A stretch of DNA of 64,000 nt from Mallotus nudiflorus (Eukaryota; Streptophyta; Magnoliopsida; Malpighiales; Euphorbiaceae): assembly GCA_947683625.1 (NCBI GenBank), contig CANTUR010000049.1:7976501-8040500 (forward strand), in the 5' to 3' direction. This document shows, piece by piece, positions 11,193-22,693 of the stretch (position 1 is its first letter; every line of letters begins with the position of its first letter). Made by a program: the position numbers and the translations under genes. The notes beneath the pieces are model-generated. The model saw nothing but the letters and a program-made list of their open reading frames with translations, had not been told where the DNA came from and searched no databases.

Positions 11193-11663
11193 ATCTTTCC
11201 ATTTATGTGTTATGTGTTAAATTATATCTTGTTAGGATGTGTTTTATGCTTTTAGTGTGCTTTGTGCTTTGTTATACTTTTGTTTATTTTTATTTTTAGT
11301 TTATGTTTATGATTATGTTCATGTTTTGTTATGTCTTATCTATGGTTTACCTTAAGTTTATTTTTAATTTATGTATTTTCCTCCTATTTCATTATACTTG
11401 TTCTTTTTATTCAATACTATTTCTTTTTCTTATCTTTTTATATTTTGCTAAAAAGGGGACAAGTGTTTGAGTTTGCCTAAATTTGATTTTGTGTGATTTT
11501 CGATGATTATTAAAATTATTACTAAAATTAATTGTTTAAACATCCATGCACACATTAATGGGGAATAACATTAAAATCACATTCATAAATTGAGAGGGAG
11601 TTTAAAGGTTCACATACTTGCACAATTGGTTGCCATTTTAAACTCAAAATTAGTTTGTCAAAA
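11193..11663 (+). other. Sirevirus 3' untranslated region
   Basis: T-rich, gene-free DNA leading to the polypurine tract. It contains a first purine block, AAAAAGGGGAC, near 11450, similar to the extra polypurine tracts often present in Sireviruses. Confidence 0.5.
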
Positions 11664-11679
11664 TCAAAAAGGGGGAGAT
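11664..11679 (+). other. Polypurine tract of the Sirevirus
   Basis: CAAAAAGGGGGAGAT lies directly before TGTTGACC, the start of the 3' LTR. It is the primer site for plus-strand DNA synthesis and is intact in appearance. Confidence 0.85.
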
Positions 11680-12929
11680 TGTTGACCTTTTACAATGATT
11701 TATATTAATTACCGTTGTTTTGATCTTAACAAGCCATATTTTTAGTATCTAATAAGTTTACTTTAAGTGTGTATAAATTAGGATCTTTTTAGAAGAGAAA
11801 TTATAAAGGAAATAAAGTAAGTGAAGCCTTGGTAGTAGTAATCACAAGTCAAGCCCCACCCAGGACCAAGCTCGTGACAAATTACCTTTAAACTAATATT
11901 GAGGTAGTGTTGATCCTGTATAGCCATCCTAACTAGGCTACCACTCGGGACATGAGCATCCCGATCATGATTAGGCCACCTCCAATTCGTGATTAAGGTC
12001 TCTTTAAATAAAAATTGAATAGTGCTCCTCCTGAGCACTCATCTCCATTGGGACATAGTAATCTTGAGTAGGATCATTCTCACTCGCTCGAGTCTTCATC
12101 AATTAAAACTTAAAGTTTTAGACAATGCTCATCTTGGTCTTTGACATAATTGGGATTACACTTGAGACACTCATCACGAGTGGAGTTATGACCAAGACGT
12201 AGTATGTACTTTTTAAAGCAATAGTTTAATTAGAGTTCAATGGCTAGTTTTGTTAAATGTCCCAATCGAGATTGATTATATCTTGATCGAGAATGATGAA
12301 TTTTTTACAAAAAGATGAAATGTATTTAATTAAGCTTGAAGAAGTTATGGATGACATTAATGGCTTTAACAACCATATTTGTGATGCTTAACTATAAAAA
12401 AAAAAGCTTTGGAGACTCATTTACAAGTTACACATTTTAAAGATTCAATTTCCTTTCTCCTTAGCATTCATTGAGCATTAATATTCTCATCTAACTTTCT
12501 TATGTTCATTTAACTCTTTTAAGAGTTGGTTGTGTGTTAAAGATAAGACTTCTACTTTATCCAATTCTTGGGATATATTAGAAGGGAAGTGAGGTTATTC
12601 TCTAAGGAATTGGTTTAAGTATTTCTCCATTAAAACACTTGGGTTTATTGTTAGATTTTAGCCTTAAAAAGCTCATTATTGTGTAAAGGTTAGAGTTGAT
12701 CCTTAAAGCTCCTATAATCATAATCTTTATTAATAAGATTGGTCAGAGGATTGAAAATCCTAACTTAAGGATAAGTTAAGTGGAGACTTAGATTCATTTG
12801 TGAATCAAACTCCTTAAGTTTTTGTGCTTGTTCTTCCTTCCTTTTAATCTCTTCTTAATCATTGCTTAAGCTTTTTAATTTTATTCAGTTTATTAAAAGC
12901 CCTATTCACTCCCCTCTAGGGCAATTACA
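11680..12929 (+). mobile_element. Sirevirus 3' LTR
   Basis: The 1250-bp LTR begins TGTTGACC right after the polypurine tract and ends CTAGGGCAATTACA (12916-12929). The length and the CCCCTCTAGGG ending fit Sirevirus LTRs. The sequence after 12929 is gag of another Tat element on the opposite strand, so the Sirevirus was inserted into that gag. The matching 5' LTR would lie left of the window. Confidence 0.8.
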
Positions 12930-13420
12930 TAATTCAACCCATATTTTTTAATGAAAGTTAAACATAACTCCTTCCAATCTTCCTAAACATGTGAATCCAA
13001 AGTGTAGTAGGACTTGATAGTAGCTCCTTTTAAGGAAAATGGAAATTTTTTGACAATTGAGCCTTATATAGCCTAGTGGGCTTCATATAGGTGATGTACT
13101 GCTTTAGTTGTATATGAGGATCATTAACGCCTTAATACTTTTTCATATTTGGTAATTCATATTTTAGGGGCAATGTTTCTTCTTCCTCCAAATCTGGGTC
13201 CAAATTGGCAAAGTCGGGATTGAGCCCCAGCTTTCTCATCATAGTCTACAATTGATCCATTTTCTTTTTCAAATCTTTCATCCATTTTGGCTCAGTTGGA
13301 TCTTTTGTTTCTCTTAGTTTTCCTTTAGGCGCTCACTAATAATAATCATAATTTCAAAGTCTTCTTCATCAATGGGCCTCTTGCCTACTGTTTTAGTGAT
13401 AATGTCTTTGAGCATTTGTT
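12930..13420 (-). pseudogene. Tat-lineage Ty3/gypsy gag remnant
   Basis: Gag forms the particle that packages element RNA. On the minus strand, with frameshifts, it reads MMRKLGLNPDFANLDPDLEE (about 13240-13180), KYELPNMKKY, then stop, then GVNDPHIQLKQYITYMKP (about 13110), GATIKSYYTL and WKELCLTFIKKYG (about 12980-12940). This order (K-Y-x-G-x-x-D-P, a helical stretch, then F-x-x-S-L-x-G-A) is the core of Tat gag. It stops exactly where the Sirevirus LTR ends. Several stops are TAA where a glutamine or glycine codon would be expected. Its own LTR and primer site lie to the right (near 14300). Confidence 0.75.
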
Positions 13421-14290
13421 ATGTCTCCTCCCTGATTTCTTGCAATATTTTTTATTTGAAGGGTTCAACATTAAAATTAAAAGGATCATGACATTCTGCT
13501 CCTTTATGAAGTAGTTGCAATTTATTAGATGCTTGATATTGATGGACCGAATTGCCCTTGATCTGCTTTCAAACAAAAAAGGGTAATGGCTATGAAAAAT
13601 GTATTTTAAAAGAAACTACGAATATCATGTATGCATGAACTGCAAATTATTTACAATTATTTATTTACAAACATAAGCAAATCATATAGCGAAACCTTAC
13701 AACCTTGTTTCTCCCATATACATGTTCAGTGGTGAGTCTCTTACCTTAGAATTTTTGGTTTGGACTTTGATTATCACTAGGAGATAATAAAACTAATGTG
13801 CAAAATAAATCTCTTGAGATAATAAACAAGTAGAAAATCTTATGAATAAAATCAAAGTCCAATATAACAGGCTATAAAAGGGAGGTCAGGCGCATCCTAA
13901 AATAGTCCATCATTGGTGGGCTTGGGCTTTATAAATAACATTTCTATATGGCATCAAACACATGCATTTTGGGAAAAAGCCTAAAGGATGTTGCTAAGTC
14001 ACTACATGAGCTAATTTTGAGGTTAAAGGCTTCACTTCCCACAACGATATACTTCCATCACGTCTCCCCACTTAAGGTTCCAAATGGCGTAGGACTAGTA
14101 CATGCCTTGAGTGACATTAGCCATGTATCTTAACACTAGGTTTAAGTGAAACATAGGTAATAAGGAAATGATTATCATCAGATTATTTAGGACTAAGTGC
14201 ACATAGTGTGAAAAAGTGTTGTGAATGCAAAAGAAATAACAAAATAATTAAAACTTATAAAATACAAAACATTGGAATAAGTTTCTTTAT
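13421..14290 (-). other. Tat leader between PBS and gag
   Basis: Non-coding leader of the minus-strand Tat element. I see no further genes; short ORFs here lack any family pattern. Confidence 0.45.
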
Positions 14291-14308
14291 CCCTAGTGGA
14301 ATCGCTAC
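14291..14308 (-). other. Primer-binding site of the Tat element
   Basis: On the minus strand the LTR-end motif CTACA (plus 14309-14313) is followed by GTAGCGATTCCACTAGGGA. It is a degenerate form of the TGGCGACTCCACTGGGGA-type site used by Tat/Ogre elements, which matches a tRNA-Arg 3' end (from memory). The same arrangement occurs at 45210-45233. Confidence 0.7.
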
Positions 14309-15513
14309 TGTAGGTAGCATGGATTTAGTGTGAGTTTAAGTGTTTGGTGACCATGACATTGTGCAAATTTAGGGTTTATAAGAAAACAAAACATGGTCTT
14401 TGAGCCCATATTGGAGATAGGAGTCCCCACTTGAATGAGACTTAGAAAGATCTTATAGCAACTAGATTTTATAGAGGTTCCCTAGCAGCTGTCCTTAGAG
14501 ACTGGACTCAAAAATTAGGTATACGCTTTTAGAAGTTCACCCAACCTTGTGTTTGACTTCTATTTGTGTTTTGTATTTTATAACTTTTAATTATTAAATT
14601 ATTTCTTGATTTACTTGCCAATTGCAATTTCCCTCAAACAATTTTTAAATTTTACAGTTAAGCTCGAGTTATTTATTAGACCATTTCCGTGCAATTAAGT
14701 CCATCATCCATCACAATATGCATTCACAATTAAATTAAAAAAAATAAATAATAAAAATAAATGAAATATATAAAATATGCATGCAAATAAAAGAAAGAGA
14801 AGAAATGAATACAATCCTTTTTCACACACAAATAAATATAAATAAAAATTTAATCTAATTAAATAATCCTATTTTGTTTGTCACATTTTACAAAAGGAAA
14901 TAAATTGGCCAAAAGCTTAGAAGAAAATGATGAAGTTTGTTCCACAAAATGAAGCAAAAATAAATGCAGAAATAAAAATAACAATAAAAAAACTAAATTA
15001 ATTCCATATACAAAATTCTGCCAATCACTTTACCCTACAATCAATAATTCAAAAATTCTATTTACTAAATTTATTAAGATTTTTTTCTTGAAATTAAAAA
15101 TTTAATCTAAAATTACTTAAAACATTGCACAATATTAAATAATCTAACTTTACTAAATTAATTAAGGACAAGTTATTATTTAATCAATAAATCCCTAAAT
15201 ATCCTAAACACCATTAATCAACCAAAAAATAAAAATAAAAATAAAAACAGAAATAAATAAAATATTGCACCTAGAAAATAAACAGAAATAAAAACAATAA
15301 TCAAAAAGTAAAAATAACATAATAAAATTAATAAGTAAAAATTAATCTCAGTAATGCAATAAAATATAATCAAACATATAAAACAAACTTAGAATGAAAA
15401 TAGAAACTAAACTGCACAAAACAAAAATTAAAAATTAAAAATAACACATACAAAAAAATAAAATAAAATAACATAAATATAAGCATTAATTAAATTTGAG
15501 AAAATAATGCAAC

Positions 15514-15583
<70 letters not shown>

Positions 15584-15800
15584 GAAATAAAAAAATAAAA
15601 GTAAAAAATGAATATCATTTAAATATGAATTAAAAAGCATAAATACAAATAAAAAAAGCAAATAAGAAAAAAAAGGAATAAAAAAGTTTAAGTGGTCTGA
15701 GTGCACCGATCAAAACAAATCAAAATAAAGAACCAAAGAAAGCAGGGGCCAAGGTGCATAGCACTGTTGCTATACAAAATAACAAGGTAATGGCGCATGG
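14309..15800 (-). mobile_element. LTR of the minus-strand Tat element (right end unresolved)
   Basis: The LTR 3' end is fixed at 14309 by the adjacent primer site. Rightward the sequence is AT-rich with an (AT) microsatellite and no second copy in the window, so I cannot find the LTR start. A near-repeat GGTGCATAGCACTGTTGC / GGCGCATGGCAGTGTTGC (about 15750-15810) may belong to it. Confidence 0.4.
15518..15581. repeat. (AT)n microsatellite
   Basis: About 31 uninterrupted AT dinucleotides. Confidence 0.97.
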
Positions 15801-15984
15801 CAGTGTTGCAAGAATTTTTCTTTTTTCAACAAAAGTAAGAAAAAAAAAATATTTAAGAAAATAGATTTACTCTCATATCATTATCTATTAAGAGAAGCTC
15901 TAATCGATAGTAATGACATTTAATATAATTATTTTGATTTTAACTAATTGTGAATTCTAAAAAAACGCAGTGCGGGGCAAAAAA

Positions 15985-16220
15985 AAATTCTCTCTCTATA
16001 ATTTTTTTCTTTATTTTTCCACTTTCTTTTCACATACCACCTTATTTATTTATTTTTTCTCTCTATGTCTTCTTTCTTCCTCTCCCATAGACCTCCCCCT
16101 CTTCTTGATTTCTTTTCTTTTTAAAACTCTCTTCCCCGACTTTTCTTTTTTCCTCTCCTCCTCTTCTACTATTTTCTCAACCTGCCTCCAAAAAATCTTC
16201 CCAATTCTCCATGTTTTTTA
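15985..16220 (+). other. Pyrimidine-rich tract
   Basis: Roughly 230 bp, almost all C and T on the plus strand (TCTCTCTC, TTCTTTATTTTTCC, CCTCCCCCTCTTC). It looks like a plant 5' leader or an element purine tract read from the other strand. I found no coding frame downstream that would make it a leader. Confidence 0.4.
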
Positions 16221-16439
16221 ACCAAAACTCTCTCCACTTCTCAGCTAACCACTTCCTCCAATTTATTTCATTTTTTAATGTTAAAAAAAAACTTAAACAT
16301 TTTTTTATTATTCTTTTGGGCCAAAATCCATTTCAAAGTAAATTAGATTTAGACTCTTTTTTTGGGTCATTACTTGCTTTGATGATCTCATCTTGAACTT
16401 TTCATCGTTGAGCTTTTATAATTTCAGGTGGGCTAAAAT

Positions 16440-17580
16440 CGAGTGTGAATAACACTATTTTTAATATACGAATAATACACAAATAACATGTGAATTATAT
16501 ATGAATAATATGTTATTCATCTAATATACGAATAAGAAGACCACTAAAGATACATTATCTGATACCAGTTTTCGATACTATGACATTATACTCCTCATCT
16601 ATAATTAAATTTTGTTTTTGAGTCGGGTTATTTAGATTAGTATATTTTTTATATACGAATAATATACTATTGAATACACATTCAAGGCCATTTTTTTTTT
16701 TTGATAATTTTCTTAAAAATATATATTTACTCAAATTATCAAATTTTTTTAATATTTTGAAGTGTATAAGAAACAAAAAAATATATAAAATTTTTTTATT
16801 GTGTACTATTTTTAATATACTATTTCTTTGATAATTAATTGAATATGTATACATAATTATTTTTATTTTAATTAATTGAATACAATTATTTTTTATTTAT
16901 TACTTAATGTCAACTATTTATTTAATTGTTTTATGAAATAATATACAACTATTTCTTGCTCAAATTATCATATATTTTGTATAATGAACATAGATATATG
17001 AACAATATACTGTTTTTAGTATACGAATAATATTTTTATTTATTTATTTATGAAATTAATTGAATAATTTATTTATTTTATTATTTGAATTCATGCTCAA
17101 CGAAAATAGTTATACAATTCATACATTAACATGTATACAATAAATAATGTATCCGTAGTGTTCTTCTAGCCTCTGTTTGGTTGACAAGAAAAAAAATGAT
17201 TTTTTTATTTTAACATGTATTTGATTGTATAATCTCAATATGTACAAAATTAATTCCCTTCATTTGTCTGCATAGTCTCCATTATTTTAACATATAAAAG
17301 TAAATATATGATTCTTTTTACATAATTATATAGTTATTTTCTTGTGTAACAAAATTGAAAGTAATCAAGCGATTTTGTTTTTTTAATCTATTTTAGTTTC
17401 CTTATTTTCCCTCAACTTAATACTAAAATTGGAGCATTGTTCAATTTTTCTTTAATATATGCATAGTTACCAATTGCATACTTATTATATACTATAATAT
17501 ATAAATAATATATTTTTCATATAATATATGAATAGTATACAAATAGTATATTTATTGTATATTACTTTAAAAATAATACT
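16440..17580. repeat. AT-rich region with dispersed TATACGAATAATAT motif
   Basis: The short motif TATACGAATAATA and close variants (TATGAATAATATG, TATACAAATAGTAT, TATATAAATAATATA) recur about ten times without fixed spacing. I see no gene or known element end; it could be the inside of an unrecognised non-autonomous transposon. Confidence 0.45.
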
Positions 17581-17672
17581 GTGCAGTTTGCAGTTTCAGC
17601 CATGGTGCAAAGACAGTACTACCATATAATGTTTCCACATTGCACTAAACAATTACAAAAATGCAATTTTAC

Positions 17673-17990
17673 TTATGAAAAATTTACCATTTGCATATAC
17701 AAGTTCAATCCATCTAGCAATTGGTACACACATTCATTATCATCCTGTGCATTATAAGAAGAAAAGAACTGATGGATGGAGCCAAATAACTCAACACAAC
17801 TCTCTCCACCCTTCTTCTTCAAGTCACCATCTCTCATTACCCTTCTTAATTTTGTCGCTTTTTCCCACATCCTAACATCAACATACATCTTTGCAACAAT
17901 CACAAAATTCCCACTTCTCCTTGGCTCTAGTTCAAGCAACCCCTTTCTAAATGACAGTGATAAGTTTGCGTGTAAATAAATTTTAGACAT
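17673..17990 (-). pseudogene. PPR protein C-terminal (E-domain) fragment
   Basis: PPR proteins bind organelle RNAs; those of the PLS class end in an E domain. The minus-strand frame from about 17945 reads GLLELEPRRSGNFVIVAKMY, MWEKATKLRRVMRD, LKKKGGESCVELFGSIHQFF and ECVYQLLDGLNLYMQM. This is the E-domain order seen in plant PLS-class PPR proteins (LLxLEPxNSGxYVLLANxY ... KKxPGCSWIEV ... HxFxxxD ... IYxxLxxL). It ends at a stop at 17673. No PPR repeats are readable upstream, although most PPR genes are intronless and 1.5-2.5 kb long, so this is a detached tail: a gene fragment moved or left behind. The conserved proline-glycine-cysteine-serine-tryptophan box is altered to GGESCVEL. Confidence 0.8.
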
Positions 17991-19106
17991 ATTATTAAAG
18001 TAGTGATCATTAAATTTTGTGAATAATCAATAATTGCATATCATTTTCCACAATAAATTGATTGTATGGTACTTACTGAAGGTGTTACAAGTACATAAAT
18101 GGCACTCAAGTATGCCACCTGTAGTTGGCAACAAAAGTGTACATTAAAACTTATCCCAAAAAGTAATTAAAAAAGAAAAAAAAGAACGCTTAGTCTCAAA
18201 AAGCAAAGAATATACCAAAAATAAATCCATGTAAATACATACCCAAGCTGCCCATGCTAATGTATAAAGGAATGCATTATCTTCTTCATGTATGTGTTGG
18301 GTTTTGTGAAAGTGGATTTAGGGAACAAAAATTTCATAAGCAATTGATGCTATTAAGGCTGGACATAGTACCACTTTCTCACCAACCAATGGATCAATAA
18401 AAGGAAGCACCAGAAGCTAAAAAAACAAAATAATATGATGCAACATATGTTAAGCCAAAAAGGTTTTGTAACAAGATAATATAGTGTCTTTTAGAAGTCA
18501 ATAACCAATTCAAGAGGAACATAATAATAGAACAACAAAAATGTTCTTTGCAGAATAGGCAAAAGCGAAGAAAAAGAAGAAGACAAAAAAGAAGAATGGT
18601 TGCCGCCACCCTCTAAGAAAAATACCCATTTCAATATTGTACCAAAAAACTGCTACAAATTAATCAAGAAATGCAAAGGAAGTTTAATGCTTTGAAACAA
18701 GAAAAATAGTAGAAAGTCGAGAAAGATAGATTTAATATTAAATTAAATTACTTAACAGATTAACATTACAGATGCCTTGCTTACTACCCAATGTAAGCTT
18801 GAAGAAAAGCTGATTTCGAAATCCAATAATGAAAAACAATAAATAAAAACATATCTTTTTTAGTGGTAGATGGAGTCACCATTCTCTCCAAATAGGATGA
18901 AAGCACATAGAAATTGAAGACCGATGGGAAGAAAAAGACGGAGAAGATGGGATATGAAGAAAAAAAAGCATAGAAGAAAACAGAAATTAAAAAAGGGCAA
19001 ATGAATAATTTACAGATAAAAAGGGTATTTGATGTAAATGGCCTCTCTTTTTAAGGCATTTTTATAAAGAACCTTCAATTTTAATGGGTTTTAATATTTA
19101 TTATTA
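17991..19106. other. Intergenic DNA between PPR fragment and Harbinger
   Basis: AT-rich single-copy-looking DNA. Near 18240-18310 the minus strand has a short open stretch ending in a donor-like GTATGT; I could not link it to the PPR fragment. I see no other feature. Confidence 0.4.
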
Positions 19107-19122
19107 GGTCCTCTCCAATCCG
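19104..19122 (+). repeat. Harbinger left TIR with TTA target duplication
   Basis: TTA followed by GGTCCTCTCCAATCCG. Its partner is at 23121-23139. Confidence 0.85.
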
Positions 19123-19501
19123 AAATAATAAATTGTTGTAAATTTTACAACAACTTGTTGTATTTACAGTATTTTATCTCAAGCTCATAACATCAATTTT
19201 CACAATAAAAAGAATATTCTCTAAATATATTTTTGTATATCTTATTATTTATTAATTTCTTACATTTTTCTATCTTCACGAATTGCCCCCATACTTTTTT
19301 ATTTTTTTACATATTCATCCAAATGAAATGTTTTTAATAGTTATTTATAAATAATCTATAAATAAATATTATATTTATTTTAATCATAATTTAGCTTAAT
19401 AATTAATTATCTTAATTCAAATTGTGATATAAGTGCAACTAAAATTTTGTATCTTACATAAAACATTTCAATTACATAAAATAAACATTACAATGCATTT
19501 A

Positions 19502-20935
19502 GTTTTGTGAATTACTATATTCCTTCCACAAATGTTTTATTAATGCATTGCGAAGTGCAATATGAGCTTCTTTGTGCTTAATTTGTTTATGTCGAGCGAG
19601 AAATTGTTGAACTAGGAGATTTTCATACTCGACTATTTCAACTGTTGTTGCTGGTGATCTTGAGACTTCTTCAATTATCATGTTATGCATGATAATCCAT
19701 GTAGTCATTATATCATGTAGCACATTTTTTCTCTAAAAACATGTTGGAGTAGCAATAATTGAAAAACATGATTGCAGCACTCTAAAAGCATGCTTAACAT
19801 CTTTCCTACATGGTTCTTGCTTCATTGCAAAATATTCTTTAGAGCTCGTGGCTCATGAATTATTTGCACAATAGTGGACCATTTTGGATATATACCATTA
19901 GCTAAATAATAACCCATATTATATTCTTTGCCTTGAATAAAATAATGAGTAGGAGGAGCTATACCTTAAGCAATATTGGACATCAAATGAGATGACTTTA
20001 ATACATTTATGTCATTATTGGTACCTAACATGCCAAAATAGGCATGTCATATCCATATATCATAGTAAGCTTTAACTTCTGGAATAATAGTCAGTGATCC
20101 ACTACATCTTGTATATTGTCCAACCCATCATGTTGGACAATTTTTCCACTCCACTACATCTTGTATATTGTCCAACCCATCATGTTGGACAATTTTTCCA
20201 CTTACAATGCATATAATCTAAACTCCTTTTCATTCCTAAAAATCCATGTTGTTGACCAATATGAAGTAGTTTAACAACATCATTAGTGATAGGTGCTCTG
20301 AGATATCATTTTGAAAAAATTTCTACCATAGCACGATAAAATTTCTTCATACTACTAATTGTTGTTGACTCCCCAATTTTCATGTATTCATCTATAGCAT
20401 ATGCTGGGAGACCATATGCCAACATCCGGATCATAGCTATTAATTTTTGTATAGATGACAATCCAAGTCATCTAAGCACATCATACCGTTGTTCAAAAAA
20501 ATTATCATGCCCTTTGACTGCATCAACAATATGAAGTAATAAATTTTGAGAAATTCAATATTGACGATGAAAAAGATCATCATTGTAGTGTGGATTGTCT
20601 GCAGAATAATCATCAAACAAATTTCAATTTGCAGCTTCACGATCATAATTGATGACAATATGGCCTAGAATTGACCCACCATGGATAACCTAATTATTTT
20701 GTTGATTAAGATAATGAGCAATTAACATGTTATTATTATTAATTGCTTGCTGAATAATAGCGTTTGAGGCTTCCCACTCCTCCATTAATCGATTGGTCTC
20801 TTCATCATCTGATGATGAAGATTGAAAATTTAATGGACCCGGATTATTGAAATTCATTGAATTTTTTTTATGAATGGCTAATTCCAAAAGAGAGAATTTT
20901 TTTTTCTGTGGTGATAGTATGATTTTTTTTTTCAT
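19502..20935 (-). pseudogene. PIF/Harbinger DDE transposase
   Basis: This is the enzyme that excises and reinserts the element. The likely start is ATG at 20857 (MNFNNPGPLNFQSSSSDDEE), with an upstream in-frame ATG at 20935. Order of readable segments on the minus strand: acidic N-terminus and NNNMLIAHYLNQQNN; HIVINYDRE (about 20660); SQNLLLHIVDAVKGHD; IQKLIAMIRMLAYGLPAYAI (about 20440-20390); DEYMKIGES; LHIGQQHGFLGMKRSLDYMH (about 20220); KWKNCPT; ANGIYPKWSTIV; and the C-terminus MHNMIIEE (about 19690-19665) through LWKEYSNSQN. These are the hallmark blocks of plant PIF transposases. There are frameshifts and stops, including a perfect 52-bp tandem duplication at 20099-20202 in the catalytic region. 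It is divergent from ORF1 and shares a repeat-filled intergenic region with it. Confidence 0.88.
20099..20202. repeat. Perfect 52-bp tandem duplication within the transposase
   Basis: The unit CCACTACATCTTGTATATTG... occurs at 20099-20150 and again at 20151-20202 with no difference. On the coding strand it covers KWKNCPT to QYTRCS. Since 52 is not a multiple of three, the second unit shifts the frame. Lack of divergence suggests it is much younger than the element's other damage, or that it reflects an assembly artefact. Confidence 0.92.
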
Positions 20936-20984
20936 AATAAAAGATGCTATTTATAGATAAAAATTAATGTTAAGATGATATTAT

Positions 20985-21430
20985 TTACAATATGACAGTT
21001 CAAATTTGGATGACATCTATCCTACGAGTAAGACAGTTGAGATTAGGATGAAATCCATCCTACAGTTTATATAATGATGAAATCTATCCAATGGTTATTA
21101 TGTGGATGAAATTTATCATAAATTAATCTAATGGTGGAGATGATGATGAAATCCATCTAACAGTTAATATTAGGATGAAATCCATCCTACAGTTCATATT
21201 AGGATGAAATAATCTTACTGTTGATATAATGATAAGTCAAATAATTTTAATCGGTCAGTAGATTAGGATGAAATCCATCATACGGTTCATATAAGGATAA
21301 GTTAGAAAAAGTAAACAACATGATGGAGATGAGGATGAAATCCATCCTATGGTTCAAATAATGATCAAATCCATCCAACAAATGATATTAGGATGAAATC
21401 CATTCCATAGTTCAGATAAGATAAGATAAG
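20985..21430. repeat. GGATGAAATCCATCC-type repeats in the divergent intergenic region
   Basis: Around a dozen imperfect copies of AGGATGAAATCCATCCTACAGTTCATATT, spaced 25-45 bp apart, fill the space between the two Harbinger genes. The core GGATGAAATCCATCC is nearly self-complementary. Position suggests a promoter or protein-binding region, but nothing in the sequence proves it. Confidence 0.8.
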
Positions 21431-21632
21431 ATAAAAAAAAATTAATCGAATGGTTGAGATAATGATATAATCCATCCAATGGTCTATTTTATTCATCTAT
21501 ATTTTTTTAATTTTTAATTTTTATCTTCAATTTAGTATATAAATATGTCTCATCCTTCTTTGTAACACACTTATTCTACTTTTTTATAATACACTCAGAT
21601 CATCTTAACACATTCTTCAAAAATAAAAAAAA

Positions 21633-21979
21633 ATGGCTTTTAGAGTTTCTGGATATAGTGTTGAAAAAGACATTCTCTTATGTCAAGTGTATATGAAAAT
21701 TTCTTAAGATCTACTTGCGGGTGCACATAAGTCTTATTATTGTTTTTGGACTCAAGTTGAAGAAAAATATAACAGTGTAAAGTATCAGAGCTAGGACTTT
21801 CGTAATAAAAGATCCATCCAAATGCAAGTTCAAACTATCGAGAAAGCAATAAGAAAATTCAATGCATCTGTAAGACAAGTTGAAAGTTTAAATCTTAGTG
21901 GTGCCTCTGAAAGAGATATTGTGAATATTTATTTATGTATTACTTTGTGTATTACTACTACTACTACTACTATGATTGC

Positions 21980-22035
<56 letters not shown>

Positions 22036-22693
22036 TACATTTTCTATATTAATTTACAGATAAATTATGCAACAATGTTAATTATGGAAGATGCTACTTA
22101 TAAAAAAAGGTTTTAAATTTAATCATGTGTGGAATATTATGAAAGATTTCAAGAATTTTAAAGATTATGTTAGCACTAGAAGAGCACAATCTCACAAGAA
22201 AAAAGTGAATTATGTTTCATCTAATGATTCATATAATCCTACTCTTGAATATCCTATACTTGACTCTCATACTTTGTCCTCATTTTCTATTAACTTAGAT
22301 GATACCATTGTTGGTGGTTCATCATGTGACCACCCTATTGGTATTAAAAAGACAAAATTAAAGAAGAAAAATTATGACCAGACTATAATGGTCATTAACA
22401 CTTTGAAAGAAGAAAATGTGAAGTTGAGGGAAATTTTTTAGAAGAGCGAAGAAAAGAGATTAGGAGCATTTGTGGAGTGTACAACAGTCCATAATTTTAA
22501 AGAAGAAAATAAAATTATAATAATGGACTTGAATACTATAGAGGACCCAAATAAGCGTGCATTTATTGTAGCTGAACAAACATGTCTTATGCAAGAAAGA
22601 TCTGCACATCAACAACCACCATATTTTTCCTCTAAAGAATTTAATTATTTTGATAATATAGGTGGATCTGGATCTAGACTACAAGACTATTAA
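21633..22693 (+). pseudogene. Harbinger ORF1, Myb/NAM-associated-like protein
   Basis: The second gene of PIF/Harbinger elements; its product works with the transposase (family knowledge). It starts at ATG 21633 (MAFRVSGYSVEKDILLCQVY), giving the usual YSxxED-I-L pattern. Then come FWTQVEEKYN, IEKAIRKFNASVRQVESLNL and SGASERDIVNI (about 21900-21932). An apparent intron follows, with donor GTATTACT (about 21945), a long (TTA) microsatellite and acceptor TTTACAG (about 22059). The second part reads FKFNHVWNIMKDF (about 22118), SCDHPIGIKKTKLKKK (about 22324-22371) and a coiled-coil-like tail ending at 22693. Stops at about 21706, 21791 and 22439 and a frame change near 22091 break it. Confidence 0.82.
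21982..22034. repeat. (TTA)n microsatellite within the ORF1 intron
   Basis: About 17 uninterrupted TTA/TAT triplets, preceded by five ACT triplets (21954-21970). Confidence 0.95.

Noticed and set aside
15428..15706. 92-codon minus-strand ORF
   Set aside because: Most of it is the translated (AT)n repeat and poly-A/T DNA.
15970..16396. Two plus-strand ORFs rich in Phe, Ser and Leu
   Set aside because: They are translations of a pyrimidine-rich tract; composition explains the open frames.
18394..18609. 71-codon hydrophobic minus-strand ORF suggesting a membrane peptide
   Set aside because: Hydrophobicity reflects T-rich codons; there is no start context, homologue pattern or neighbouring exon.
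21822..22052. ORF ending in a long tyrosine run
   Set aside because: The tyrosines come from the (TTA)n/(TAT)n tract, which lies in the likely intron of Harbinger ORF1.
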